Below are positions 54,280 to 63,788 of a stretch of 64,000 bases of DNA, piece after piece. Source of the DNA: Psychroflexus tropicus DSM 15496 (GTDB lineage: Bacteria > Bacteroidota > Bacteroidia > Flavobacteriales > Flavobacteriaceae). The stretch's first letter is position 1, and every line of letters starts with the position of its first letter. Made by a program: the position numbers and the translations under genes. The stretch lies in NCBI RefSeq assembly GCF_000378765.1, contig NZ_KB905342.1, forward strand, positions 496,001 through 560,000, given 5' to 3'. The notes below the pieces were generated by a model, which worked only from the letters and a program-made list of their open reading frames with translations, was not told the DNA's origin and searched no databases.

Positions 54280-54287
54280 CAAAAATA
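54280..54287 (-). promoter_or_regulatory. -7 box TATTTTTG of dinB
   Basis: Exact TAnnTTTG match on the minus strand, three bases before the ATG at 54276. If used, the mRNA would start at or within a few bases of the ATG. Confidence 0.4.
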
Positions 54288-54316
54288 GGGAATGCACTGC
54301 AAAAATTGCTTAGTGC

Positions 54317-54332
54317 CCTCTGTGACTTTGTG
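54317..54332. repeat. Inverted copy of the 16-bp repeat, right flank of dinB
   Basis: CCTCTGTGACTTTGTG is the exact reverse complement of 53131-53146. Together the two copies bracket dinB, 1.2 kb apart. Confidence 0.75.
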
Positions 54333-54382
54333 ATTCTATTTTATTACAGCTACTCTAAAATAACCAAGAAATTGCGTTGAAT

Positions 54383-56041
54383 TTAAATTCCTTTTGGGAT
54401 GGCTTCGATCAATTGTCGTGTATAGTCTTTTTGAGGACGGGCATAAACCGCATCGGCTTCGCCACGTTCCACGATTTTACCCTGATGCATAACCAGTAAT
54501 TGATCGGCCATGTATTTGACCACCGCCAAATCGTGAGAAATAAAAATATAGGTAAATCCAAAATCAGTTTTCAATTCGTTGAGTAAGTTCAATACCTGCG
54601 CCTGCACCGAAATATCCAGCGCTGATACCGACTCATCGCAGATAATCAATTTAGGTTCCACGGCGATGGTTCTCGCAATCCCGATGCGTTGGCGCTGGCC
54701 TCCACTAAATTCATGGGGATAGCGATCAAAATGCGCGCTTGATAAACCTACCCGCTCTAATAGCGCGATGGTTTTTTGTTTTCTGGACTCAGCATTACCG
54801 TACAAGCCATGAACTTTCATGGGCTCCATGATGGCCTTGCCTACCGAAAGCCTGGGATTCAAGCTGGAAAACGGATCCTGAAAAATCAGTTGAATGTCTT
54901 TTCGCAACTGACGTAATGCCTCACCTTTCAATTGAGTAATCGATTTATCCTGATATAAAATGTCGCCCTCAGTCGGGTCATCCAGCCTTAAGATGGCGTT
55001 CCCAAGCGTGGATTTTCCACAGCCAGATTCACCAACCAGTCCTAAAGTTTCACCTTCATAGAGTTTAAAACTCACATCATCTACCGCATTCACCTTTTCA
55101 GTATTTGCAAACCAACCCGCTTTGGAAATAAAGGTCTTCTTCACGTTTCTTACTTCAAGCAAAGGTGGTTTGGAGTAAATGAGTTTGTGTCTTTTTTGTC
55201 TTTCTTCTGAAGTTTCCACTTCAGAGTTTGGAAGTTCCTGCATATAATCTTTAACCGTAGGCAAAGCTTTAAGCCGATGTCTAGTAGAAGGCTTAGAGGC
55301 TAAAAGAGCCTTGGTGTATTGGTGCTGGGCATTTTTGAAAATAGAAACGACATCGTTTTGCTCCACGATTTCTCCCTGATACATCACTGCCACCCGATCT
55401 GCTAGTTCTGAAACCAAAGCCAAATCATGAGAGATAAAGATGATACTCATTTCAGTTTCCTCTTGAAGGGATTTGAGCAGTTTCAAAATGTCTTTTTGAA
55501 CAGTTACATCTAGCGCAGTGGTTGGCTCATCGGCAATAAGAATTTTGGGCTTGCAGGCAATGGCCATCGCGATCATCACGCGTTGCTTTTGGCCGCCACT
55601 AATCTCGTGTGGATAACTTTTGAATATCGCTTCTGGTCTGGGAAGCTTAACTTTTTTAAAGAGATCTAACACCTCCTGCCTGACTTGTGATTTGGACAAT
55701 TTTTTATGCTGAATCAAAACCTCCTCGACCTGAGTGCCGCAACGCATGGAGGGGTTCAGCGAACTCATAGGCTCCTGAAATATCATCGAAATTTCATTCC
55801 CTCGAATCTGTTGAAATTGCTTTTCGCTACAGGTGATAAGCTCCTGGTCTTGAAACATAATGCTGCCCTCTACTTTTGCTTTCTCACCTAATAAGTCCAA
55901 AATGGATAAGGTAGATACTGATTTTCCTGAGCCAGACTCCCCTACGATTCCCAGAATTTGGTTGGGCTGCAACTCAAAGTTGAGGTTTTTGATGACATGG
56001 GCATCACCGAAGTGAATGTGAAGGTTTTTAATGTTTAGCAT
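54383..56041 (-). CDS. Dual-domain peptide-type ABC transporter ATPase (DppD-DppF fusion)
   Basis: The 552-residue protein has two complete ABC domains of the oligopeptide class. Domain 1 has Walker [11 protein letters not shown] (about 34-43), signature ISGGQKQR and DEPTTALD; domain 2 has [12 protein letters not shown] (about 340), FSGGQRQR and DESVSALD. The layout matches YejF/GsiA-type fused ATPases that energise peptide or glutathione uptake. No permease or binding-protein gene is next to it, so its membrane partners must be elsewhere. The start overlaps the stop of the exonuclease gene (TAATG). Confidence 0.9.
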   Translation of the reverse strand: MLNIKNLHIHFGDAHVIKNLNFELQPNQILGIVGESGSGKSVSTLSILDLLGEKAKVEGSIMFQDQELITCSEKQFQQIRGNEISMIFQEPMSSLNPSMRCGTQVEEVLIQHKKLSKSQVRQEVLDLFKKVKLPRPEAIFKSYPHEISGGQKQRVMIAMAIACKPKILIADEPTTALDVTVQKDILKLLKSLQEETEMSIIFISHDLALVSELADRVAVMYQGEIVEQNDVVSIFKNAQHQYTKALLASKPSTRHRLKALPTVKDYMQELPNSEVETSEERQKRHKLIYSKPPLLEVRNVKKTFISKAGWFANTEKVNAVDDVSFKLYEGETLGLVGESGCGKSTLGNAILRLDDPTEGDILYQDKSITQLKGEALRQLRKDIQLIFQDPFSSLNPRLSVGKAIMEPMKVHGLYGNAESRKQKTIALLERVGLSSAHFDRYPHEFSGGQRQRIGIARTIAVEPKLIICDESVSALDISVQAQVLNLLNELKTDFGFTYIFISHDLAVVKYMADQLLVMHQGKIVERGEADAVYARPQKDYTRQLIEAIPKGI

Positions 56042-56754
56042 TACACCGAGATAAGTTCATGGTCTTCCAGAAGTGGTTCCAGACGCAGTTTTAAAATCAC
56101 CTGCGCTACCGCAATAACGTCCTTTTCGCAGTAGGTCACAATTCTATCGATGTCTTTTTCTTTATAATACACATCCCGGACCTGGCTACCGTCTATATCG
56201 TCTTTAGGGGAAGGAATATTAAACAATTCGGTGAGCAACTTTAAGGAGGTGTAGTGTTTGTAATCCCCGAATTTCCATAATTCCAAGGTATCGAGATGAG
56301 GAATTTCCCAGGGTTTTTTCCCAAAGAGTTGAAGTTTTTCTGGCAGCGAAATTCCATGAATAAGCATACGCCTGGCGATATAGGGGAAGTCAAATTCCTT
56401 GGCATTATGCCCGCACATGAGGTGTTGAGGTAAGCTGAAATAATCTTCTACAAGGAATTTAAAGCGTTTTAATAAATCTTCTTCTTCACCAAAAAAGCTA
56501 GTGGTTCTGAATTTGCGTTCGCTGCCTTTAAAATTAAAGTAACCCACTGATATACACACGATCTTCCCAAACTCCGACCAGATGCCCGCCCGATCATAAA
56601 ACTCTTCTGGAGTAAATTCCTCTTTGCGTTGATATTGCGTTTTATCGGCGTAAAGTTTTTGTTTGACCGGAGACAAGTCTTCAAAGGCGTCCTCTTCCGG
56701 GACGGTTTCTATGTCCAGAAAAAGAATGTGTTCTAAGTTGAGTTGGTGGAGCAT
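56041..56754 (-). CDS. DEDD-type 3'-5' exonuclease (PolB-like)
   Basis: The 237-residue protein has a ribonuclease H-like exonuclease fold: ILFLDIETVPEE (about 11-22, Exo I DxE), MCGHNAKEFDFPYIARRM (about 112-129, Exo II with Asp) and YCEKDVIAVAQV (about 208-219, Exo III with YxxxD-type Asp). It resembles the predicted PolB-like 3'-5' exonucleases common in Bacteroidota. The nucleic acid substrate is not known. It is first in a two-gene run with the ABC ATPase, with no obvious shared function. Confidence 0.85.
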   Translation of the reverse strand: MLHQLNLEHILFLDIETVPEEDAFEDLSPVKQKLYADKTQYQRKEEFTPEEFYDRAGIWSEFGKIVCISVGYFNFKGSERKFRTTSFFGEEEDLLKRFKFLVEDYFSLPQHLMCGHNAKEFDFPYIARRMLIHGISLPEKLQLFGKKPWEIPHLDTLELWKFGDYKHYTSLKLLTELFNIPSPKDDIDGSQVRDVYYKEKDIDRIVTYCEKDVIAVAQVILKLRLEPLLEDHELISV

Positions 56755-56900
56755 ACTTAGGATGTAATTTAAGGATAACTAAGTTAGGAATTATTTGAAG
56801 AAATTGGAATTTAAATTGTACTCTAAACGATTGTTCTAGTCAATTTCAAGATTAGATCAATTATCCTCAACCCAAACCTCTGTATTTCAAAAAATAAACT

Positions 56901-56908
56901 TACTTTTG
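56901..56908 (+). promoter_or_regulatory. -7 box TACTTTTG of rpsP
   Basis: Exact TAnnTTTG match 49 bases before the rpsP ATG. The leader this predicts (about 45 bases) contains a small hairpin, GGAGT (56928-56932) and ACTCC (56938-56942), just upstream of an AT-rich ribosome entry site. Confidence 0.5.
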
Positions 56909-56957
56909 CACCTCATTATTAATAACGGGAGTCGGGAACTCCAAAATTTAATTTTTT

Positions 56958-57542
56958 ATGCCAGTTAAAATAAGATTACAAAGACACGGTAAGAAAGGAA
57001 AACCTTTCTTCTGGATTGTTGCTGCAGACGTACGTGCAAAAAGAGATGGTAAATACCTGGAGAAATTAGGGATTTACAATCCTGTAACTCAACCTGCCAC
57101 CATTGAGCTAGACGTAGATTCGTCTGTAAAATGGTTAAGAAACGGGGCACAACCTACAGATACTGCAAGACGTATTTTATCTTACAAAGGCGCTATGATG
57201 AAAAAGCACTTGCTTGCAGGTGTGGACAAAGGAGCGCTAACGGAGGAAGAAGCAGAGAAGAAATTCCAAGCTTGGTTATCTGAAAAGGAAGATAAAATAT
57301 CAACATCTGCTGATAAAGCTGCTAAAGCTAAAGAAGCAGAAAAACAAAAAGCCTTAGAAGCAGAACGCGAAGTGAATGCGAAGCGTGAAGCTGAAGCGAA
57401 AGCTGCACAGGAAGAGGAAGAAGCAAAAGCAAAAGAAGAAGCAGAGACGAAAGCTGCTGCAGAAGCGGAAGCCGAAGCTCCTACTGAAGAAGAAGCTACC
57501 GATGAAGCTGCTTCTAAAGAAGACACTAAAAAAGAGGACTAA
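56958..57542 (+). CDS. rpsP: 30S ribosomal protein S16 with C-terminal extension
   Basis: The protein is 194 residues; the first ~85 are canonical S16 (MPVKIRLQRHGKKGKPFFWI and the NPVTQPATIELD block). The rest is a charged Ala/Glu/Lys-rich coiled-coil tail, far longer than the 80-90 residues of E. coli S16. S16 binds 16S rRNA in the body of the small subunit. Long tails are seen in other Bacteroidota S16, so this is probably lineage-typical. The neighbouring rimM (16-base gap) matches the conserved rpsP-rimM pairing. Confidence 0.95.
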   Translation: MPVKIRLQRHGKKGKPFFWIVAADVRAKRDGKYLEKLGIYNPVTQPATIELDVDSSVKWLRNGAQPTDTARRILSYKGAMMKKHLLAGVDKGALTEEEAEKKFQAWLSEKEDKISTSADKAAKAKEAEKQKALEAEREVNAKREAEAKAAQEEEEAKAKEEAETKAAAEAEAEAPTEEEATDEAASKEDTKKED

Positions 57543-57558
57543 TCAAGTTTAGATTACG

Positions 57559-58089
57559 ATGACGAAAGACCAGTGCTTTTATTTAGGTCACATCGTGAGT
57601 AAATTTAGTTTCAAGGGGGAGTTGCAAATCAAACTCGATACCGACGAACCTGAACTCTATGAACATCTGGAATCAATTTTTGTGGATTACCGCAATAAAT
57701 TGATTCCTTTTTTTGTGGAAAAATCTAACCTGCAGAAAAGCAATCTACTCCGCGTCAAACTTGAAGAAGTCGATGAAGAAGCTGATGCGGATGATCTTCT
57801 CAAAAGGGATGTTTACTTACCTCTTACAGAACTACCGCCACTTGGTGAGAACAAGTTTTACTATCACGAAATCATCGGCTATAAAGCTATTGATGCTTCC
57901 AAAGGTGAAATTGGTGAGATTAAGTTTGTGAACGATCAGACTATGCAGGCACTTTTCTTTATTGATTTCAACGGCAAAGAAATCATTATCCCTGTCAATG
58001 ATCGATTCATTACCAAAGTAGACAAGGACGAGAAGATTATCTATTTTGAAACGCCAGAAGGCCTTATCGATATGTATCTGGAGGAATAA
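57559..58089 (+). CDS. rimM: Ribosome maturation factor RimM
   Basis: The 176-residue protein has an N-terminal RimM beta-barrel (YLGHIVSKFSFKGELQIKLD, about 8-27) and a PRC-barrel C-terminal domain (about 100-170, with FYYHEIIGYKAID and EIIIPVNDRFI). RimM assists assembly of the 30S head and 16S processing, working with S19. It follows rpsP with a short gap in one operon. After it a 180-base AT-rich gap holds no gene I can support. Confidence 0.95.
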   Translation: MTKDQCFYLGHIVSKFSFKGELQIKLDTDEPELYEHLESIFVDYRNKLIPFFVEKSNLQKSNLLRVKLEEVDEEADADDLLKRDVYLPLTELPPLGENKFYYHEIIGYKAIDASKGEIGEIKFVNDQTMQALFFIDFNGKEIIIPVNDRFITKVDKDEKIIYFETPEGLIDMYLEE

Positions 58090-58269
58090 ATTAAAAATTA
58101 GGAATTTTGAATTTAAAATTGATTTAAATCATATTATCCTAATGAGAAAATAGATTCTCAAGTCCCAATATTTCAGCTTGTCTTTATTCCTGATTCCTGA
58201 CTCTTGTTTCTATGTCCTTTTTTCTAAGCTCTTTTTTTTCTACTGCTTTTCTTTATTTGCTCTCAACTG

Positions 58270-59520
58270 TCAGTTCAAGCTATTCCGCTTTGCGTCCAGT
58301 TTCAAGAACACCAAAACTAAGATTAGGAATCCCCAAAGTCCAGAACCACCATAACTAAAAAAAGGTAAGGGTATCCCTACAGTTGGGAATAAACCTATCA
58401 CCATTGCAACATTTACAAAAAAGTGAACGAAAATCACTGACATGACGCAGTAGCCATACACCCTGCTAAACTGACTTTTTTGACGCTCGGCCAGATGGAA
58501 TAGCCTTAGGATTAATAAGGTGAATAGTATAACTACCAGACTAGTCCCTATAAATCCCCATTCCTCACCAACCGTACTAAAAATATAATCGGTATGTTGT
58601 TCTGGAACAAAACGCCCCTGAGTTTGGGATCCTTTTAACCAGCCTTTGCCAGTCCAGCCGCCACTACCGATGGCTACTTCACTTTGATAAAGGTTAAAGG
58701 CAGAACCTTTAATGTCATTGGTTTCCCCGATGAGGACATCAAATCGTTCTTTTTGATGCGGCAGCAATACCGAATTCAGAATAAAATTGACAGAATAAGA
58801 AAATCCCACTCCAAAGAAAAAGGCCAAGAAATACTTCCACAACTTTGGCTTTTTTCTCCTATTGAACAGATACACGATAATCAATAAGACTGTAAAAATG
58901 GGTGCAAAAATTATAAACCCAAATTTTAGTGTTAGCATAAACACAGCTGCTGCCATAAATCCTGTGCTGATATAGGCATGCGGTAGACCTTCTCTGTAAA
59001 GCGGAATGACAAAGGATAAATAGATGAGAGCACTTCCCGCATCGGGTTGTAACATGATGAGTAATAGAGGAAGGCCAATAATAGCAAAGGCTTTGAGTTG
59101 ATTTGTAATTTTCTTTAAATCACTCCCAAAATCACTGATGTATTTGGCTAAGGCAAGAGCGACGACTGTCTTAACAAATTCTGCAGGCTGTAAACCAAAG
59201 GCTCCGAAAGAATACCAGGCGGTTTGACCTGCAATGGTTTTTCCAAATACAAAAAGACCTAAAAGAGACACTATTCCTATAACATAAAACACACTGGCAA
59301 AGCGTTCAAAAAACTTACTCTCCAGGGCTAAAACAACCACTGAGATGATGATTCCCAAGCCTATAAAAAGCAGTTGTCTTCCATAAATCTTAGTAAAATC
59401 CAGGACGGGTTCTTCCGGACTGATGTAGGTTGTGGAGTAAATATTAGCCCAGCCAAACCCTATGAGAACTGCTACGATAAGAAGGGTTAGCCAATCAACT
59501 TGCACTAAGGTTTTAGGCAT
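58270..59520 (-). CDS. rodA: Rod-shape peptidoglycan glycosyltransferase RodA
   Basis: The 416-residue SEDS protein has about ten membrane helices and the family blocks GLQPAEFVKTVVALALAKYI (about 120-139) and EEWGFIGTSLVV with PTVGIPLPFFSYGGSGLW near the C-terminus. RodA polymerises glycan strands with PBP2 in the elongasome. It is the last gene of the mre cluster, two bases after the PBP2 stop. The loop with the conserved Asp (FIYSTVGEEWG-like) is intact. Confidence 0.94.
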   Translation of the reverse strand: MPKTLVQVDWLTLLIVAVLIGFGWANIYSTTYISPEEPVLDFTKIYGRQLLFIGLGIIISVVVLALESKFFERFASVFYVIGIVSLLGLFVFGKTIAGQTAWYSFGAFGLQPAEFVKTVVALALAKYISDFGSDLKKITNQLKAFAIIGLPLLLIMLQPDAGSALIYLSFVIPLYREGLPHAYISTGFMAAAVFMLTLKFGFIIFAPIFTVLLIIVYLFNRRKKPKLWKYFLAFFFGVGFSYSVNFILNSVLLPHQKERFDVLIGETNDIKGSAFNLYQSEVAIGSGGWTGKGWLKGSQTQGRFVPEQHTDYIFSTVGEEWGFIGTSLVVILFTLLILRLFHLAERQKSQFSRVYGYCVMSVIFVHFFVNVAMVIGLFPTVGIPLPFFSYGGSGLWGFLILVLVFLKLDAKRNSLN

Positions 59521-59522
59521 AT

Positions 59523-61391
59523 TTACTGGTTGATTTTAAAAGGTTCTCCAGAGTAAGGCTTAGCGTATTCATCTTCAAGCGTATGGTCCAGAATCCAGCG
59601 CTCTAAATCTTTACGCTCAATGTTTTCTTTGAGGTATTTCTCAATCATTAAGCTAGAAATACGTCCGGCGTATCTAGAGCCCCAGTAACCATTTTCTACA
59701 AAAACGGCTAAGGCAATTTTTGGATTCTCTTTGGGGGCAAACGCCACAAAGATGGAATGATCGGTAAGTTGCATACGCTCTCCATCAATTTTAACGTAAT
59801 TTTCTGCAGTCCCCGTTTTTCCACAAACCTCTATTCCTGGTACTCTTAAAAAGGATGCGGTTCCATAATTAAATACATCGTGCATTCCCTGTATGATGGG
59901 CTCAAAATGTTTTTTGTCGATAGTCGTCACCTGCTTAGTGGTGTATTTTTCCTCTTGAACTGGTTGGTCATCTATAGATTTGATGATATGGGGGCGATAA
60001 AACCAGCCTTTGTTAGCAATGGCTGCGGTAGCATTGGCCAATTGTATGGGAGTGGTGAGCACCTCTCCTTGTCCTATGGCATTAGAAAGGGTTGCACTGG
60101 CGTACCATTTATAAGTAGGAAAATCGTAAGCCTTATTGTAATACTCAGCATCGGGTAAGAGTCCAGCCCTTCCTACAGGTAAATCATAACCTAAATAGTC
60201 CCCAAGGCCAAAGCTAGACATGTGTTTATTCCATACATCTATGCCTTTTTGTGGAGTATCGTATTTTTCAATGGTTCTTCTATACACCTGAGCAAAATAA
60301 GAATTACAAGAGTGGGCAATACCTGTGATCATCTGAACTGGACTTGGATGATGGTGGCAGCCCATGCGTCTTCCCCTGGCATAAGTATAACCCCCGTTAC
60401 ACCTGAATTTTTCTTCTAAACCAACCACTCCTTCCTGTAGAGCCACCAGCCCAGTTAAGGCTTTAAAGGGTGAGCCAGGGGCATAAATGGCCTGCAAGGC
60501 TCTGTTGTAAAGTGGTTTTTGAATCGTATCGTAATATAATTCAGTAAAATTTCTCGAACGCTTTCTACCCACCAATAAATCGGGATCGTAAGAAGGAGCA
60601 GTTACCAGGGTCAGTATTTCTCCAGTACTTGGTTCTATAGCTACGATGCCCCCTCGTTTTCCTTGCATCAATTTTTCACCATAAGCCTGAAGCTTAGAAT
60701 CGATTGTCAATTGCAGGTCGCTTCCTTTTTTAGATAGGGTGTCAAATTTCCCTTCTTTAAAAGGCTTGATGTTTTTGTTGTGGATGTCTCTTAAGTAATG
60801 TTTTACACCACGCTCTCCTCGCAGCTCTTCTTCATATTGTTCCTCGACGCCTTGTTTACCTCTCAAGTCTCCGGATTGATAATAAGGGTTTTGAGCGATT
60901 TCCCTGTCTCCAACCTCAGCGATGTAACCTAAAATATTGGCACTATGATCGACATTATAATCTCTCAGGGCTCGTTTCTGAATATAAAAGCCGGGATACT
61001 TATGCATTCGTTCCTGTAAAAAGGCGTATTCTTTTTTGGTAAGCTGCGGTGTGATAACCGAGGCTAATCTAGGTGAGTATCGCCAGGCTTTTTCGAGCTG
61101 AGTCTTAAGGCGATCTGGAGAAAGTTTTAACAAGCTGGCTAGTTCCAGAGTGTCAAATTCTTTAACCTCAAGCGGAACAGCCATCACATCGTAGGCCGGC
61201 TGGTTTCCAACCATCAGTTCCCCATTACGATCGTAGATGTAGCCTCGTTGGGGGTAGTCATAAACTTTTCTTACCGAAATATTGGTAGAGACTTCATCAT
61301 AACTTTCGTCAAGAATTTGTAGATAAAACAATCGAATTAAGAAGAGGAAGGCGGTAAAGCTTACAAGTATGATAGGGAGCAACTTTCTCAT
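59523..61391 (-). CDS. mrdA: Penicillin-binding protein 2
   Basis: The 622-residue class B PBP has one N-terminal helix (about 4-22), a dimerisation domain and the transpeptidase domain with all three motifs: SPFK (in AIYAPGSPFKALTG, about 310), SCN (HSCNSYF, about 362) and KTGTAEN (about 524). It cross-links peptidoglycan during elongation and pairs with RodA. Its start overlaps the mreD stop (ATGA). The first motif reads SPFK where STFK is more usual, a tolerated change. Confidence 0.94.
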   Translation of the reverse strand: MRKLLPIILVSFTAFLFLIRLFYLQILDESYDEVSTNISVRKVYDYPQRGYIYDRNGELMVGNQPAYDVMAVPLEVKEFDTLELASLLKLSPDRLKTQLEKAWRYSPRLASVITPQLTKKEYAFLQERMHKYPGFYIQKRALRDYNVDHSANILGYIAEVGDREIAQNPYYQSGDLRGKQGVEEQYEEELRGERGVKHYLRDIHNKNIKPFKEGKFDTLSKKGSDLQLTIDSKLQAYGEKLMQGKRGGIVAIEPSTGEILTLVTAPSYDPDLLVGRKRSRNFTELYYDTIQKPLYNRALQAIYAPGSPFKALTGLVALQEGVVGLEEKFRCNGGYTYARGRRMGCHHHPSPVQMITGIAHSCNSYFAQVYRRTIEKYDTPQKGIDVWNKHMSSFGLGDYLGYDLPVGRAGLLPDAEYYNKAYDFPTYKWYASATLSNAIGQGEVLTTPIQLANATAAIANKGWFYRPHIIKSIDDQPVQEEKYTTKQVTTIDKKHFEPIIQGMHDVFNYGTASFLRVPGIEVCGKTGTAENYVKIDGERMQLTDHSIFVAFAPKENPKIALAVFVENGYWGSRYAGRISSLMIEKYLKENIERKDLERWILDHTLEDEYAKPYSGEPFKINQ

Positions 61392-61891
61392 TTACTGTTC
61401 TTTCTAATCAAATTTAAGGTGATTATACTTAATAGAATACTGAAAATTGAAGAATAAATAATTTTTTCTATCAAATAAATTAAATGATTAAAGCTAAAGA
61501 TTTCTAGTAAGAAAAGAACGCTATGGTGTATAAAGATCATTAGGGTAACGTAAACTAATCGAGACTTAAAAGGGGCATCGTAAAACTTTAAGGTTTGATT
61601 GTCGTAACTCAAACCGAAGGCATTTCGAAGTAAAATTGGTCTTATGTAAGCAATAGTTAATGTTGCAGCGGCATGGATGCCTCCGCTATCTTCAAAAAAA
61701 TCAATAAAAATTCCTAAGGCAAAAGCGAGAAATAGTTTTTGAACGGAACCAATATTGAAGGGCAATAGGATAATTAACAGGGGATAAATATAAGGGTTGA
61801 TATAACCAAAAATTTCAAAGTGGCTTAAGATCAATACCTGAACCAAAACCAGAACAATAAACCTAATGATATTAATCAAATACGTCTTCAT
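61388..61891 (-). CDS. mreD: Rod-shape-determining protein MreD
   Basis: The 167-residue protein has five to six membrane helices and the typical MreD size and place between mreC and PBP2. It is a membrane part of the elongasome; the family is weakly conserved, so the call rests partly on gene order. Start and stop are tightly packed: the mreC stop is immediately before it and the PBP2 start overlaps its end. Confidence 0.88.
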   Translation of the reverse strand: MKTYLINIIRFIVLVLVQVLILSHFEIFGYINPYIYPLLIILLPFNIGSVQKLFLAFALGIFIDFFEDSGGIHAAATLTIAYIRPILLRNAFGLSYDNQTLKFYDAPFKSRLVYVTLMIFIHHSVLFLLEIFSFNHLIYLIEKIIYSSIFSILLSIITLNLIRKNSK

Positions 61892-62716
61892 CTAAGGCTG
61901 CTCTTGGTTTAATAGTTCAAAGGCTTCATCTTGTTTGGTATTTTCAATGACGTAGATATGCTTCAGATTGGTCATGTCATTAAAAAGCCTGACTGAAATC
62001 GAATAGTAGCCAACGTTTTCATCAAGTTCAAATTCATCTATTATACCAATAGGTATATTTTCTGGAAACACCAGAGAGCGCCCACCAGTCGATATTGTGT
62101 CTCCTTTCTTAACAGGCGCAGATCGAGGAACATCCACAAGTTTCATTACATTTGGATCTTTTCCGTCCCAGGTTAAGGTTCCAAAATGGAATGTCTTTTT
62201 CAATTTAGCATTGATTGAAGTATTTGTATTTAAGATGGAGATCACTCTCGAAAAGTTCTGGCTCACATCCTGTATAATCCCAACCACACCCTTGCTGGAA
62301 ATTACACCCAAGTCTTGCTTAATACTGTCTTTGAGTCCTCCTTCAATCAATAAAAAGTTATCGATTTTATCGTAGTTATTAGAAATTACCGTCGATTTCT
62401 GTACTCTGTAGAGGCTGTCCTCAATAAACTCTAAATCATTCGGTAATGAATCCTGAACCGATTTAGAATTGTAAAGAATATTTCTTAGAGTCTTATTTTC
62501 TTCAGAAAGTATTTCATTTTGGGTTTTTAAATCGAAATATTGAGAAACACTTTCAGAAGTCCCCAGGACATTACCTGTTATAAAATTTGCTGAAGAAATG
62601 AATTTACTATTATGATACGTATGAGCATTGAAGGTAAGGCCTAAGGCAACAGTCATCAATACGATAAACACCAAACCCGTCTTATTTTTGATAAGAAATA
62701 ATAAGATTTGCTGCAT
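61892..62716 (-). CDS. mreC: Rod-shape-determining protein MreC
   Basis: The 274-residue protein has one N-terminal helix (about 11-27), a periplasmic coiled coil (about 60-85) and the MreC beta domain with SSKGVVGIIQDVSQNFSRVI (about 145-164) and KKGDTISTGG near 210. MreC links cytoskeletal MreB to PBP2 and RodA in the periplasm. It follows mreB by nine bases in the cluster mreB-mreC-mreD-PBP2-rodA. Confidence 0.93.
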   Translation of the reverse strand: MQQILLFLIKNKTGLVFIVLMTVALGLTFNAHTYHNSKFISSANFITGNVLGTSESVSQYFDLKTQNEILSEENKTLRNILYNSKSVQDSLPNDLEFIEDSLYRVQKSTVISNNYDKIDNFLLIEGGLKDSIKQDLGVISSKGVVGIIQDVSQNFSRVISILNTNTSINAKLKKTFHFGTLTWDGKDPNVMKLVDVPRSAPVKKGDTISTGGRSLVFPENIPIGIIDEFELDENVGYYSISVRLFNDMTNLKHIYVIENTKQDEAFELLNQEQP

Positions 62717-62725
62717 AGCTTAATT

Positions 62726-63754
62726 CTATTTTAGAAGGACAGCTTTATATCTTACCAAATCTTTTAGAGTAATTCCAGTTCCCCTTACAATAGCTCTTAA
62801 AGGATCTTCAGCAATATAGACAGGCAGATCTGTTTTTTGAGATAAACGTTTATCTAGACCTCTTAGCATGGATCCACCGCCAGCGAGATAGATTCCTGTG
62901 TTGTAAATATCTGCAGCTAATTCTGGTGGGGTCTGAGAGAGCGTCTCCATGACCGCATCTTCGATTCTAAGAATAGATTTATCCAGTGCTTTTGCTATTT
63001 CTCTAAAAGAAATATCCACCTGTTTTGGTTTTCCAGTGAGCAAATCTCTTCCCTGAACACTCATGTCCTCAGGAGCGGTTTCCAAATCTTCTGTAGCCGA
63101 ACCAATTTGTATTTTTATCTTTTCTGCTGTACGTTCTCCAATAAATAGGTTATGCTGTGTACGCATGAAATAAATGATATCATTGGTAAAAACATCTCCT
63201 GCAATTTTTACTGACTTGTCGCAAACAATTCCTCCTAAAGCAATGACTGCAATTTCGGTAGTTCCTCCCCCGATGTCAACGATCATATTTCCTTTGGGCT
63301 GCATGATATCTACTCCAATACCTATGGCCGCCGCCATTGGTTCGTGAATCAAATACACTTCTTTTCCATTCACACGTTCTGCAGAATCTTTTACCGCTCT
63401 CATCTCTACCTCGGTAATTCCACTCGGAATACAAATCACCATTCTAAGCGAGGGTGTAAATAAGCGCTTCTTAAGCGCTGGAATTTCCTTGATGAACATA
63501 CTGATCATCTGCTCGCTCGCATCGAAATCTGCAATAACTCCGTCCTTTAAGGGACGAATCGTTTTTATATTTTCATGGGTTTTACCCTGCATCATAGAGG
63601 CCTCTTTTCCTACAGCAATGATTTTACCGGTTAAGCGGTTTCGGGCCACAATGGAAGGGCTATCTACGACTACCTTATCGTTATGAATAATCAAAGTGTT
63701 AGCGGTTCCAAGGTCGATAGCGATGTCTTCAGTTAGAAAATCAAAAAATCCCAT
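62726..63754 (-). CDS. mreB: Rod-shape-determining protein MreB
   Basis: The 342-residue actin homologue has IDLGTANTLI (about 13-22, phosphate 1), VDIGGGTTEIAVI (about 158-170, phosphate 2) and the adenosine motif YLAGGGSMLRG (about 288-298). It forms membrane-bound filaments that guide lateral wall synthesis, so the cell is probably a rod. It is 34 bases after the purH stop, so it may be cotranscribed with purH; no exact -7 box lies in the gap. Confidence 0.96.
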   Translation of the reverse strand: MGFFDFLTEDIAIDLGTANTLIIHNDKVVVDSPSIVARNRLTGKIIAVGKEASMMQGKTHENIKTIRPLKDGVIADFDASEQMISMFIKEIPALKKRLFTPSLRMVICIPSGITEVEMRAVKDSAERVNGKEVYLIHEPMAAAIGIGVDIMQPKGNMIVDIGGGTTEIAVIALGGIVCDKSVKIAGDVFTNDIIYFMRTQHNLFIGERTAEKIKIQIGSATEDLETAPEDMSVQGRDLLTGKPKQVDISFREIAKALDKSILRIEDAVMETLSQTPPELAADIYNTGIYLAGGGSMLRGLDKRLSQKTDLPVYIAEDPLRAIVRGTGITLKDLVRYKAVLLK

Positions 63755-63788
63755 GTGCGTATTATTTATGAAGGATAAAGTTAATTAT

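Noticed and set aside
57182-57526. 114-residue minus-strand frame rich in Ala and Ser
   Set aside because: It is the antisense image of the Ala/Glu/Lys-rich tail of S16; its composition simply mirrors those codons.
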